A stretch of DNA of 64,000 nucleotides, from contig NZ_JAAGUY010000005.1 in the NCBI RefSeq assembly GCF_010868145.1, positions 186,001 to 250,000 on the forward strand. The letters run 5' to 3'. The position numbers were made by a program, and so were the translations under genes. Source of the stretch: Nocardia cyriacigeorgica (GTDB lineage: Bacteria > Actinomycetota > Actinomycetes > Mycobacteriales > Mycobacteriaceae). The stretch's first letter is position 1; every line of letters begins with the position of its first letter. Shown piece by piece: positions 57,819 through 64,000 of this stretch. Under the pieces are notes generated by a model. That model was not told where the DNA came from. It saw only the letters and a list, made by a program, of their open reading frames with translations, and made no database searches.

Positions 57819-58742
57819 TCAGTCCGTCCGGATACCGGTGAGCTTGGCCGGATTGGCGATATCGTAAGTGCCCCACACCAATCCGTCGCGCACCGCGAAC
57901 CCCACGACCCGCTGCGGCGTCCCGGGATCTCGTCCATCGGCCGCCCGCTCCGGCACCAGCGCACCCAGCTGGCCGTTGACCGACACGATCTCCATGCTGC
58001 GCAGCAGTTCCTCGCCGGATTCGATCCCGTACTTCTGCAGCAGCCCGACGAAGAACCGAGCGATCCGGTCGGCACCGTGCAGCACATTGACAGCGGTAGA
58101 GGTGGTTCCGTTGGCATCGCCGATCATCACCGCGTCCGGATGCAGGGCCGCGGTCACCGCCTGCACATCACCCGACATCAACGCCTCGAGCAGCCGCTGC
58201 ACCGCCGCGACGTGATCGTCGTCGGCGACCGGTTCCGGCGCCCGCGACACCGCTTTTCGCGCCCGTACCGCGAGCTGCCTGGCGGCGTCGGGCGTGATCT
58301 CCAGAATCTCGGCGATCTCGTCGAACGGCACCGAAAGACCGTCGTGCAGCACGAAAGCCACGCGCTGCGGCGGAGTCAGCGAATCCAGCACGACCATGGC
58401 CGCGAACCGGAATTCCTGTCTGCGCACCACTGCGTCGAGCGGGTCGGGGGCGGCACTCGACGAGCCGAGCCCGGTCACCACCGGCTCCGGCAACCACTGC
58501 CCCACATAGCTTTCCCGCCGCACCGCCGCACTGCGCAGGCGATCCAGGCAGATTCGGCTCACCACAGTGGTCAGCCAGGCGCGCAGATCTTCGATCTCGG
58601 ACTGCCTGGCCCCGGCCAGGCGCAGCCAGCTCTCCTGCACCGCGTCCTCGGCGTCGGCCACGCTCCCGGTCAGGCGGTAGCCGACCGACAGCAGATGCGA
58701 CCGATGCGATTCGAACAAGTCAGCGAGCAATGCGGCTACCAC
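57819..58742 (-). CDS. SigJ-type ECF sigma factor with SnoaL-like C-terminal domain
   Basis: A 307-residue ECF41/SigJ-type sigma factor. Region 2 contains VGYRLTGSVADAEDAVQESWLRLAG, and region 4 contains LTPPQRVAFVLHDGLSVPFDEIAEILEITPDAARQLAVRARKAV. A C-terminal SnoaL-like domain (RLLEALMSGDVQAVTAALHPDAVMIGDANG) follows, which in this class modulates activity in place of a separate anti-sigma factor. GTG 58742 has TAGACT 7 nt upstream. It is divergent from the methyltransferase gene. Confidence 0.9.
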   Translation of the reverse strand: MVAALLADLFESHRSHLLSVGYRLTGSVADAEDAVQESWLRLAGARQSEIEDLRAWLTTVVSRICLDRLRSAAVRRESYVGQWLPEPVVTGLGSSSAAPDPLDAVVRRQEFRFAAMVVLDSLTPPQRVAFVLHDGLSVPFDEIAEILEITPDAARQLAVRARKAVSRAPEPVADDDHVAAVQRLLEALMSGDVQAVTAALHPDAVMIGDANGTTSTAVNVLHGADRIARFFVGLLQKYGIESGEELLRSMEIVSVNGQLGALVPERAADGRDPGTPQRVVGFAVRDGLVWGTYDIANPAKLTGIRTD

Positions 58743-58749
58743 CAGTCGG

Positions 58750-58755
58750 AGTCTA
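58750..58755 (-). promoter_or_regulatory. -10 element (TAGACT) of the sigma-factor gene, leaderless
   Basis: On the minus strand TAGACT is followed by 7 nt and the GTG at 58742. Confidence 0.5.
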
Positions 58756-58972
58756 CGGACCCCGGATGACCCCCCAGCGTCGCCCTCACCACCGGAAAAC
58801 CCGGTGAACCGACCGGAGGGTGGAGTCCGGCGCGACAGCTGGCTTGGCGCGCGACTGGTGACCGATCCGCCTGGCCCGGCGGCCGACTGGCCCGCACAGA
58901 CCTTTGCGAGCCACGATGTTCAGTAGTCGAACACCTCCACAGATCCGGAGGCAGGGCGTAGTTTCGCCAGGT

Positions 58973-59509
58973 ATGGCCCACGATGCTCGGTTCCTGTGGT
59001 TTCGCCAGATCGTCGACCCGGCGCCGGGAGATCGGCTGCTCGAGATCGGACCTGGTTCCAGTGATTCGCTCGCGGTCATGGCAGAGCTGCTCGACACCGG
59101 CTTCATCGTCGGCATCGACCGCTCCGCGACCGCCATCGCACGGGCCGCGAAACGGCATGCGGCGCTGATCGAGTCCGGCAAGGTCCGGGTGCGCAACCTC
59201 GCGTTGGAGAAACTGACCCGCGAGCAAGCCACCGAGCTCGCGCCCGGCGGATTCGACAAGATCCTCGCCGTCAATGTCAACGCGTTCTGGACCCGCAACC
59301 CGGTGACGGAGCTGTCGGTCCTGCGCGACTGCCTCACCCCTGGCGGCGCTGTGCACCTATTCTACGGCTACGGGGAGCCCGGCCCACCGACGTCGATCGG
59401 CCCGGTGGCGACCCCGCGCAACCTCATCGACCACCTGGCCGGGGCGGGCTTCGACGTCGAGACAGCCACCTCCGGCGAACTACTCGGCGTCATCGCCACA
59501 CCCCGGTAG
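58973..59509 (+). CDS. Class I SAM-dependent methyltransferase
   Basis: A 178-residue methyltransferase. SAM-binding motif I is LLEIGPGSSDSLAVMAEL, followed by FIVGIDRSATAIARAAKRH (motif II acidic residue), FDKILAVNVNAFW and LRDCLTPGGAVHLFYGYGEPG. Short, with no extra substrate domain, so it probably acts on a small molecule. TAGTTT (58959-58964) is 8 nt before ATG 58973. Divergent from the sigma factor, which may control it. Convergent with the DAHP synthase gene. Confidence 0.87.
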   Translation: MAHDARFLWFRQIVDPAPGDRLLEIGPGSSDSLAVMAELLDTGFIVGIDRSATAIARAAKRHAALIESGKVRVRNLALEKLTREQATELAPGGFDKILAVNVNAFWTRNPVTELSVLRDCLTPGGAVHLFYGYGEPGPPTSIGPVATPRNLIDHLAGAGFDVETATSGELLGVIATPR

Positions 59510-59514
59510 CCAGC

Positions 59515-60606
59515 TCAGCGCGCGCGGCGCCGGGCGACCGCGTCGGCCAGCCGATCCAGCTGGGCGGCGGTGGTGTTCCAGTCGATGCAGGCGTCGGTGA
59601 TGGACTGGCCGTAGGTCAGGTCCTCGGCACGACCGAGGGTCAGGTCCTGGCGACCGGCTTCGATGAAGCTCTCCAACATCACACCGACAACGCCCTGCTC
59701 ACCCGCTGCATGCCGTTCCGCAATATCGGTGACCACATCGACCTGCTTGTTGTGGTCTTTGTTGCTGTTGCCATGGCTGGCGTCGATGACGATCCGCTTG
59801 GGCAGCGACGCCTTGTCCAGCCGCATGCAGGCTTCGGCCACCGAGGCGGCGTCGTAGTTCGGTCCGGTGCTACCACCACGCAGGATGACATGGCAGTCCG
59901 GGTTGCCGGTGGTGCGGATCAGCGCCGAACGACCGTCGAGGTCGGTGCCAGGGAACACGTGGCTCGCCGCGGCCGCGCGCACACCGTCGACCGCGACCTG
60001 CACATCGCCGTCGGTGCCGTTCTTGATCCCCACGGGCATGGACAGTGCGCTGCTCAGCTGCCGGTGTACCTGGCTGGCCGCGGTGCGGGCGCCGATCGCG
60101 CCGTAGGAGACCAGGTCCGCGATGTACTGCGGGGTGATCGGATCGAGGAACTCACACGCCACCGGCAGACCGAGCGCGGTGATATCGGTGAGCAGTTTGC
60201 GGCCGATCCCGAGGCCGGTGTTGACGTCGAAGCTGCCGTCCAGGTGCGGATCGTTGATCAGACCCTTCCACCCGAGGGTGGTGCGCGGCTTCTCGAAGTA
60301 CACCCGCATCACCACATGCAGCCGGTCGTCCAGCTCAGCGGCCTTGGCGGCCAGGCGACGCGCGTAGTCGAGGGCGGCAGCGGGATCGTGCACCGAACAC
60401 GGTCCGACGATCACCATCAGGCGATCGTCGGCACCGTTGAGCACCTCGACGGTGGCCTTGCGGCCTGCGCGCACAGTGTCGGCGAGCTCGTCGGTGATGG
60501 CGTGCACCAGGCGAACTTCCGCGGGCGAGCGCAACGGGCTCACGCTGAGGGTGCGCTGGTCGTCGAGATCGGAATGCCGTGAATCGACATCTACTGCGGT
60601 TGTCAT
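59515..60606 (-). CDS. 3-deoxy-7-phosphoheptulonate synthase, class I (AroF/AroG type)
   Basis: A 363-residue DAHP synthase, first enzyme of the shikimate pathway (phosphoenolpyruvate plus erythrose-4-phosphate). Family motifs: VIVGPCSVHDPAAALDYARRL, RVYFEKPRTTLGWKGLINDP, ACEFLDPITPQYIADLVSYGAIGARTAASQVHRQLSSALSMPVGIKNGTDG, HVILRGG and VIDASHGNSNKDH. These metal and substrate residues are all kept. Such enzymes are usually feedback-inhibited by aromatic amino acids. A 23-codon aromatic-rich leader peptide lies 88 bases upstream, suggesting attenuation. AAGGAA precedes the ATG. Confidence 0.94.
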   Translation of the reverse strand: MTTAVDVDSRHSDLDDQRTLSVSPLRSPAEVRLVHAITDELADTVRAGRKATVEVLNGADDRLMVIVGPCSVHDPAAALDYARRLAAKAAELDDRLHVVMRVYFEKPRTTLGWKGLINDPHLDGSFDVNTGLGIGRKLLTDITALGLPVACEFLDPITPQYIADLVSYGAIGARTAASQVHRQLSSALSMPVGIKNGTDGDVQVAVDGVRAAAASHVFPGTDLDGRSALIRTTGNPDCHVILRGGSTGPNYDAASVAEACMRLDKASLPKRIVIDASHGNSNKDHNKQVDVVTDIAERHAAGEQGVVGVMLESFIEAGRQDLTLGRAEDLTYGQSITDACIDWNTTAAQLDRLADAVARRRAR

Positions 60607-60650
60607 CGTGGGTGTAGTTCCTTTTCTCCAGGCCGACCCACGGACATGAA

Positions 60651-60682
60651 CCCCGTCGAGCCGGTCGTCATCCGGCTCGGGG
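60651..60682 (-). terminator. Attenuator-type hairpin before the DAHP synthase gene
   Basis: CGAGCCGG (60657-60664) and CCGGCTCG (60672-60679) form a perfect 8-bp stem with a 7-nt loop. An outer C/G run (60652-60654 with 60680-60682) extends it across a two-base bulge. It lies between the leader peptide and the gene. No good T-run follows. Confidence 0.55.
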
Positions 60683-60693
60683 TGGGAATCTGG

Positions 60694-60765
60694 TCAGCGC
60701 GCGCGGTTGCCGCAGACCGACCCACCCAGGGCCGGCTTGCTAAACCAGAAATACACGCGCTGCAC
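60694..60765 (-). CDS. Aromatic-rich leader peptide of the DAHP synthase gene
   Basis: A 23-residue reading frame: MQRVYFWFSKPALGGSVCGN then RAR and stop. The consecutive V-Y-F-W-F run contains all three aromatic amino acids, as expected for ribosome-mediated attenuation of aromatic biosynthesis. GTG 60765 has TACTGT exactly 7 nt upstream, so it would be translated from a leaderless mRNA. A stem-loop (60651-60682) lies between it and the structural gene. Confidence 0.78.
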   Translation of the reverse strand: MQRVYFWFSKPALGGSVCGNRAR

Positions 60766-60772
60766 GGAGCTG

Positions 60773-60778
60773 ACAGTA
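60773..60778 (-). promoter_or_regulatory. -10 element (TACTGT) for the leader peptide, leaderless
   Basis: TACTGT, 7 nt, then the GTG of the leader peptide at 60765. Confidence 0.55.
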
Positions 60779-60845
60779 CCAGCCGATGAACAGCAGGTGC
60801 CCGTTCGCCCGTGTCAGATGCCGCGCAGTGCCGCTTCGCCGCCGC

Positions 60846-61316
60846 TCAGCCCAGTGAACCAGGGACGTAGCCGCCGGCCGGGGTGTGGGCGATGACGTTC
60901 ATCCGGTTCCACGCGTTGATGGCGGCAATGGCAGCGATGAGGCCGCCGATCTGGTCGTCGTCGTAGTACTTGCGCACCAGCTCCCACGTCCCTTCGCTGA
61001 CGCCGCCGCCATCGGCGATGCGAGTGGCCTCCTCGGCCAATGCGAGCGCGGCGCGCTCCTCCTCGGTGAACACGGTGGCCTCGCGCCAGGCGGCGACCAG
61101 ATTGATGCGCACCTGGTCCTCCCCCGCGTGTGCGGCGTCCTTGGTGTGCATGTCGACGCAGAAGGCACAGCCGTTGATCTGGCTCACGCGAATCTTGACC
61201 AGCTCGAACGTGACGGGCGCCAGACCGGAATCCTCGACGACCCGGTTGGCGGTCACCAGACGCTTGCCGAAGCTCGCGGTGATCGAGTTGGCGTAGAGGT
61301 TCAGACGGGGTTCCAT
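60846..61316 (-). CDS. AhpD/carboxymuconolactone decarboxylase-family protein
   Basis: A 156-residue AhpD-like protein. The redox motif GCAFCVDMHTKDA supplies C50, C53 and H57, and the helix IRVSQI(N)GC is typical. Such proteins act as alkylhydroperoxidases or thiol-disulphide reductases. The ATG at 61316 has AAGGGCAGG upstream. It lies on the same strand as the short-chain reductase, 87 bases downstream of it, and may form a stress-response pair with it. Confidence 0.9.
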   Translation of the reverse strand: MEPRLNLYANSITASFGKRLVTANRVVEDSGLAPVTFELVKIRVSQINGCAFCVDMHTKDAAHAGEDQVRINLVAAWREATVFTEEERAALALAEEATRIADGGGVSEGTWELVRKYYDDDQIGGLIAAIAAINAWNRMNVIAHTPAGGYVPGSLG

Positions 61317-61403
61317 GATCCTGCCCTTTCGGTAAGTGCGTTGGCTTCATCGAGAAGACGACGCGGCTCGGGCAGGCGTGACATCAGGCGCGGGTGTGCT
61401 GGA

Positions 61404-62282
61404 TCACACGGAGAAATCGAAGGTGACCCCGGTCAGCCGTTCGGACAGTTCCCACAGCCGGCGGGCGGTTTCCTCGTCCTTGGAGCGTTTGCTCGAACCC
61501 GAACGTCCCGGGTAGCCGCGCAGCCCGCGCCAACCGGTCGGGCCGTAGTAGGCGCCTGGTTCGACGTCGGCGGTGGCGGCGTACAGCTCCGGCAGCGCGC
61601 CCATCTCGGCGCTCTGTGCGAATATCCGATTGCCCACCGCCATCACGGTGTCCTGGATGGATTCGGTATGCGACTGGAGTTCGGTGGCCGCGTAGCCGGG
61701 ATGGGCGGCGACCGACAGCTTGGACCATCCGGCCGCTGTCAGCTTGCGTTGCAGTTCGTAAGCGAACATCAGATTCGCGAGTTTGGCCTGCCCGTAGGCC
61801 GGCCAGCGCTGGTATTTACGGCGCTGCCAGTTGAGGTCGTCGAGATCGATGGCGCCCATCGCATGCGCGCCGCTGGAAACCGTCACCACGCGGTCGGCGA
61901 TGCGGCCGAGCAATAGCCCGGTGAGCGCGAAATGACCGAGATGGTTTGTCCCGATCTGCATTTCGAACCCATCAGCGGTGCGCCCGTAGGGCACCCCCAT
62001 GACGCCCGCGTTGTTGATGAGCACATCGGCGCGGTCGATGGACGCGGCGAATTCACGTACCGACGACAGATCGGCGAGGTCGAGCCTGCGCACTTCGGCG
62101 CGGGCGCCGATCTCGTCGGCGACCACCTTCCCCTTGTCGACATTGCGGCAGGCGAGCACGACCTGCGCACCGGCCCCGGCCAACGCGCGTGCGGCCACCG
62201 CACCGAGTCCGCTGTTGGCGCCGGTGACGATGAAGGTCCGGCCGTGCTGATCGGGAATGTCGGAGACGCTCCAGCCACTCAT
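61404..62282 (-). CDS. Short-chain dehydrogenase/reductase
   Basis: A 292-residue classical SDR of the retinol-dehydrogenase/protochlorophyllide-reductase-like group. Cofactor motif TGANSGLG at 20-27, NNAGVMG at 90-96, S136/S137 and the Y163-xxx-K167 catalytic pair (YGQAK). The C-terminal GLRGYPGRSGSSKRSKDEE segment is typical of this subgroup. TAGACT (62289-62294) lies 6 nt before the ATG at 62282. Substrate unknown. Confidence 0.92.
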   Translation of the reverse strand: MSGWSVSDIPDQHGRTFIVTGANSGLGAVAARALAGAGAQVVLACRNVDKGKVVADEIGARAEVRRLDLADLSSVREFAASIDRADVLINNAGVMGVPYGRTADGFEMQIGTNHLGHFALTGLLLGRIADRVVTVSSGAHAMGAIDLDDLNWQRRKYQRWPAYGQAKLANLMFAYELQRKLTAAGWSKLSVAAHPGYAATELQSHTESIQDTVMAVGNRIFAQSAEMGALPELYAATADVEPGAYYGPTGWRGLRGYPGRSGSSKRSKDEETARRLWELSERLTGVTFDFSV

Positions 62283-62371
62283 GCGGTGAGTCTAGTTGCC
62301 GCCCGCGCCATGAGGCAGCGCTCTTCGGGAGCGAAGTCACGAGTCCGTCACCACCGCCGCTCCCGACTGAG

Positions 62372-62390
62372 ATAGGGTTGCCTTACCTAC
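62372..62390. promoter_or_regulatory. IdeR/DtxR-type iron box
   Basis: ATAGGGTTGCCTTACCTAC matches 13 of 19 positions of the recalled consensus TTAGGTTAGGCTAACCTAA, including the ACCTA half. It lies 67 nt upstream of the siderophore adenylating enzyme gene, as expected for iron repression. Confidence 0.68.
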
Positions 62391-62456
62391 ATCATTGAAA
62401 CCAGATTCGCGCACACATTTCTCCTGATCACCGCCGATTCCGTTTGTGAGGCAGAC

Positions 62457-64000
62457 GTGAGTTCCACATCCACCGCATCCGGCACGCACCGCGACGGCTA
62501 CGTGCCCTTTTCCGAGGCCGACGCCGAGCAGTACCGCTCCGATGGCTACTGGTCCGGCCGCACCCTCGACGCCCTGCTTCGCGATACCGCCCGACAGCAT
62601 CCGACCAGGACCGCACTGATCGGCGAGCGCACGCTCACCTACGCGGAATTGGACGTCGAGGCCGACCGGATGGCCCACGGCCTGCTCGCGCTCGGCCTCG
62701 TTCCCGGCGACCGGGTGGTGGTCCAGCTCCCCAACGTCGCCGAGTTCCTGACCGTGCTGTTCGGCGTGCTGCGCGCCGGGATCATTCCGGTGCTCACCCT
62801 GCCCGCGCACCGCCGCGCCGAGATCGAGCATCTGTCCACCCTGTCCGGCGCGGTCGCGTACGTGATCGCCGCGCAGGCAGGCGATTTCGACTATCGCGAA
62901 CTGGCGGCGACGGTCCGCGCGAACGTACCGAGCCTGCGCCACGTGCTGGTGCTCGGCGAGCCCGGCGAGTACACCGCACTGGATTCGATTCCGGTGCACG
63001 GCGATACCCGCATGGCGAGCGGGGCCACCCTGCCCGACATCGACCCGGCCGATATCGCGCTGATGCTGGTCTCCGGCGGGACCACCGGTCTGCCCAAGCT
63101 GATCGCGCGCACTCACGACGACTACGTCTACAACGCCACGGCGAGCGCACAGGTCTGCGAACTCACCGCCGATGACGTCTACCTGGCAACATTGCCTGCC
63201 GCGCACAACTTCCCGCTGGCCTGCCCCGGCATCCTCGGCACCGTCGGCGTCGGCGGCGCGGTGGCCTTCGTCGCCGATCCCAGTCCGGAAAACGCCTTCG
63301 CTGTCATCGAGAACCACCGGGTAACGGTCACCGCGGTGGTGCCCCCGCTGGCCCAGCTGTGGTCCGCGGCGGTCGAATGGGAAGAGGCCGACCTTGGTTC
63401 ACTGCGTCTGCTGCAAGTCGGTGGCGCGAGGCTGGCCGAGGTCAACGCCCGCGAGGTGGAGCCCGCGCTTGGCGTGAAGTTGCAGCAGGTATTCGGCATG
63501 GCCGAGGGGCTGCTGAACTTCACCCGCCTCGACGATTCCGACGAGCTCATCTGCACCACCCAGGGCCGGCCGCTGTCGGACGCCGATATCGTGCGCGTCG
63601 TCGATGCCGAAGGCAATGAGGTCGAGCCGGGCGCCGAGGGCGAGCTGCTCACCAAGGGTCCCTATACGATTCGCGGCTACTACCGCGCGCCCGAACACAA
63701 TGCCCGCGCCTTCACCCCCGACGGCTTCTACCGCAGTGGCGACCTGGTGCGCAGGCTGCCGAGCGGGCATCTGATGGTGTCCGGCCGGATCAAGGACGTG
63801 ATCAATCGAGGTGGCGAGAACATCTCCTGCGACGAACTCGAGGAGCATCTGCTCGCCCATCCCGCCGTCCGGCACGCGGCTGCGGTCGGGCTGCCCGATC
63901 CGAGCTTGGGCGAGAAGGTGTGCGCGGTGCTCGTCGTCAGCGGCGATATGCCGACGCTGGTCGAGATCAAGACCTTCCTCACCGAACGCGGCCTTGCCAC
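62457..64000 (+). CDS. Salicylate-type aryl-acid adenylating enzyme for siderophore synthesis (3' end cut)
   Basis: About 514 residues of an AMP-forming ligase of the EntE/DhbE/MbtA family, which activates an aryl acid and loads it onto a carrier protein. Motifs: LMLVSGGTTGLPKLIARTH (P-loop), LPAAHNFPLACPGILG, QQVFGMAEGLLNFTRLDD, RSGDLVRRLPSGHL, GRIKDVINRGGENIS. In the recalled specificity code, DHB enzymes carry Ser and Val at two pocket positions; here these are C256 and L353, as in salicylate activators such as MbtA, YbtE and PchD. GTG 62457 has GAGG upstream. The window ends before the final C-terminal lysine domain. An iron box lies upstream. Confidence 0.9.
   Translation, partial: MSSTSTASGTHRDGYVPFSEADAEQYRSDGYWSGRTLDALLRDTARQHPTRTALIGERTLTYAELDVEADRMAHGLLALGLVPGDRVVVQLPNVAEFLTVLFGVLRAGIIPVLTLPAHRRAEIEHLSTLSGAVAYVIAAQAGDFDYRELAATVRANVPSLRHVLVLGEPGEYTALDSIPVHGDTRMASGATLPDIDPADIALMLVSGGTTGLPKLIARTHDDYVYNATASAQVCELTADDVYLATLPAAHNFPLACPGILGTVGVGGAVAFVADPSPENAFAVIENHRVTVTAVVPPLAQLWSAAVEWEEADLGSLRLLQVGGARLAEVNAREVEPALGVKLQQVFGMAEGLLNFTRLDDSDELICTTQGRPLSDADIVRVVDAEGNEVEPGAEGELLTKGPYTIRGYYRAPEHNARAFTPDGFYRSGDLVRRLPSGHLMVSGRIKDVINRGGENISCDELEEHLLAHPAVRHAAAVGLPDPSLGEKVCAVLVVSGDMPTLVEIKTFLTERGLA

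Overview
The window looks like a chromosomal segment of a mycolic-acid actinobacterium, most likely Nocardia or a close relative. The DNA is uniformly GC-rich, with frequent GTG starts and many leaderless-type promoters. Gene content and order resemble, from memory, the Mycobacterium tuberculosis block running from dapC/ercc3 (Rv0858c-Rv0861c) through rpfA, cspB, a MarR gene, an SpoU methylase, sepH, serC, citA, gltA2, prrB/prrA, accD3 and echA6 to the Rv0909-type antitoxin, read here from right to left. No tRNA, rRNA, insertion sequence, prophage or CRISPR array was seen.

Region by region. 1-3.9 kb: the N-terminal three quarters of the NHEJ enzyme LigD (cut by the window edge), a small MT0933-type antitoxin, and an EchA6-like protein translationally coupled to a metallo-beta-lactamase-fold hydrolase. 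4-7.8 kb: a flavin monooxygenase, an aldo/keto reductase and AccD3. 7.8-12.9 kb: a compact conservon-type operon of sensor kinase with a very long GLPQR-repeat tail, Roadblock protein, DUF742 protein and a small GTPase, with AccD3 overlapping its end. 13-19.3 kb: an acyl-CoA synthetase, a haem-binding-type secreted protein, the PrrA/PrrB two-component system and a YhgE-like exported protein. 19.4-30 kb: central metabolism (FKBP isomerase, two citrate synthases, PdxH, SerC), the cell-division protein SepH and an alpha/beta hydrolase with an internal deletion. 30-35.5 kb: DUF2537, SpoU methylase, a PLP enzyme, an Eis-type acetyltransferase, YccF, MarR and DUF2530. 35.5-38.3 kb: a Tat-exported ceramidase divergent from a TetR regulator, with a perfect palindrome between them. 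38.3-45.6 kb: a sacsin-type ATPase, DUF3027, glutaminyl cyclotransferase, an MFS protein and DUF2771. 45.7-47.6 kb: cold-shock protein, a small membrane protein and a resuscitation-promoting factor whose leader carries a perfect CRP box and a probable c-di-AMP riboswitch. 48-57.4 kb: XPB-associated protein, lipoprotein, an unannotated 28-residue peptide, an M1 peptidase, DUF3239, XPB helicase, a LysE exporter and DapC. 57.5-62.3 kb: a SigJ-type sigma factor, a methyltransferase, DAHP synthase with an aromatic-rich leader peptide, an AhpD-type protein and a short-chain reductase. 62.4-64 kb: an IdeR-type iron box and the start of a siderophore aryl-acid adenylating enzyme that carries the salicylate-type pocket residues.

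The most interesting signals are these: a palindrome of the form TGGACG-NN-CGTCCA in front of both the ceramidase and an unannotated 28-residue hydrophobic peptide 13.6 kb away; a leaderless 23-codon peptide with a V-Y-F-W-F run before DAHP synthase; a CRP box plus riboswitch stacked on the rpf gene; and a 14-bp repeat found on both sides of marR. All family assignments come from reading translated sequence and recalled motifs; no database search was run.
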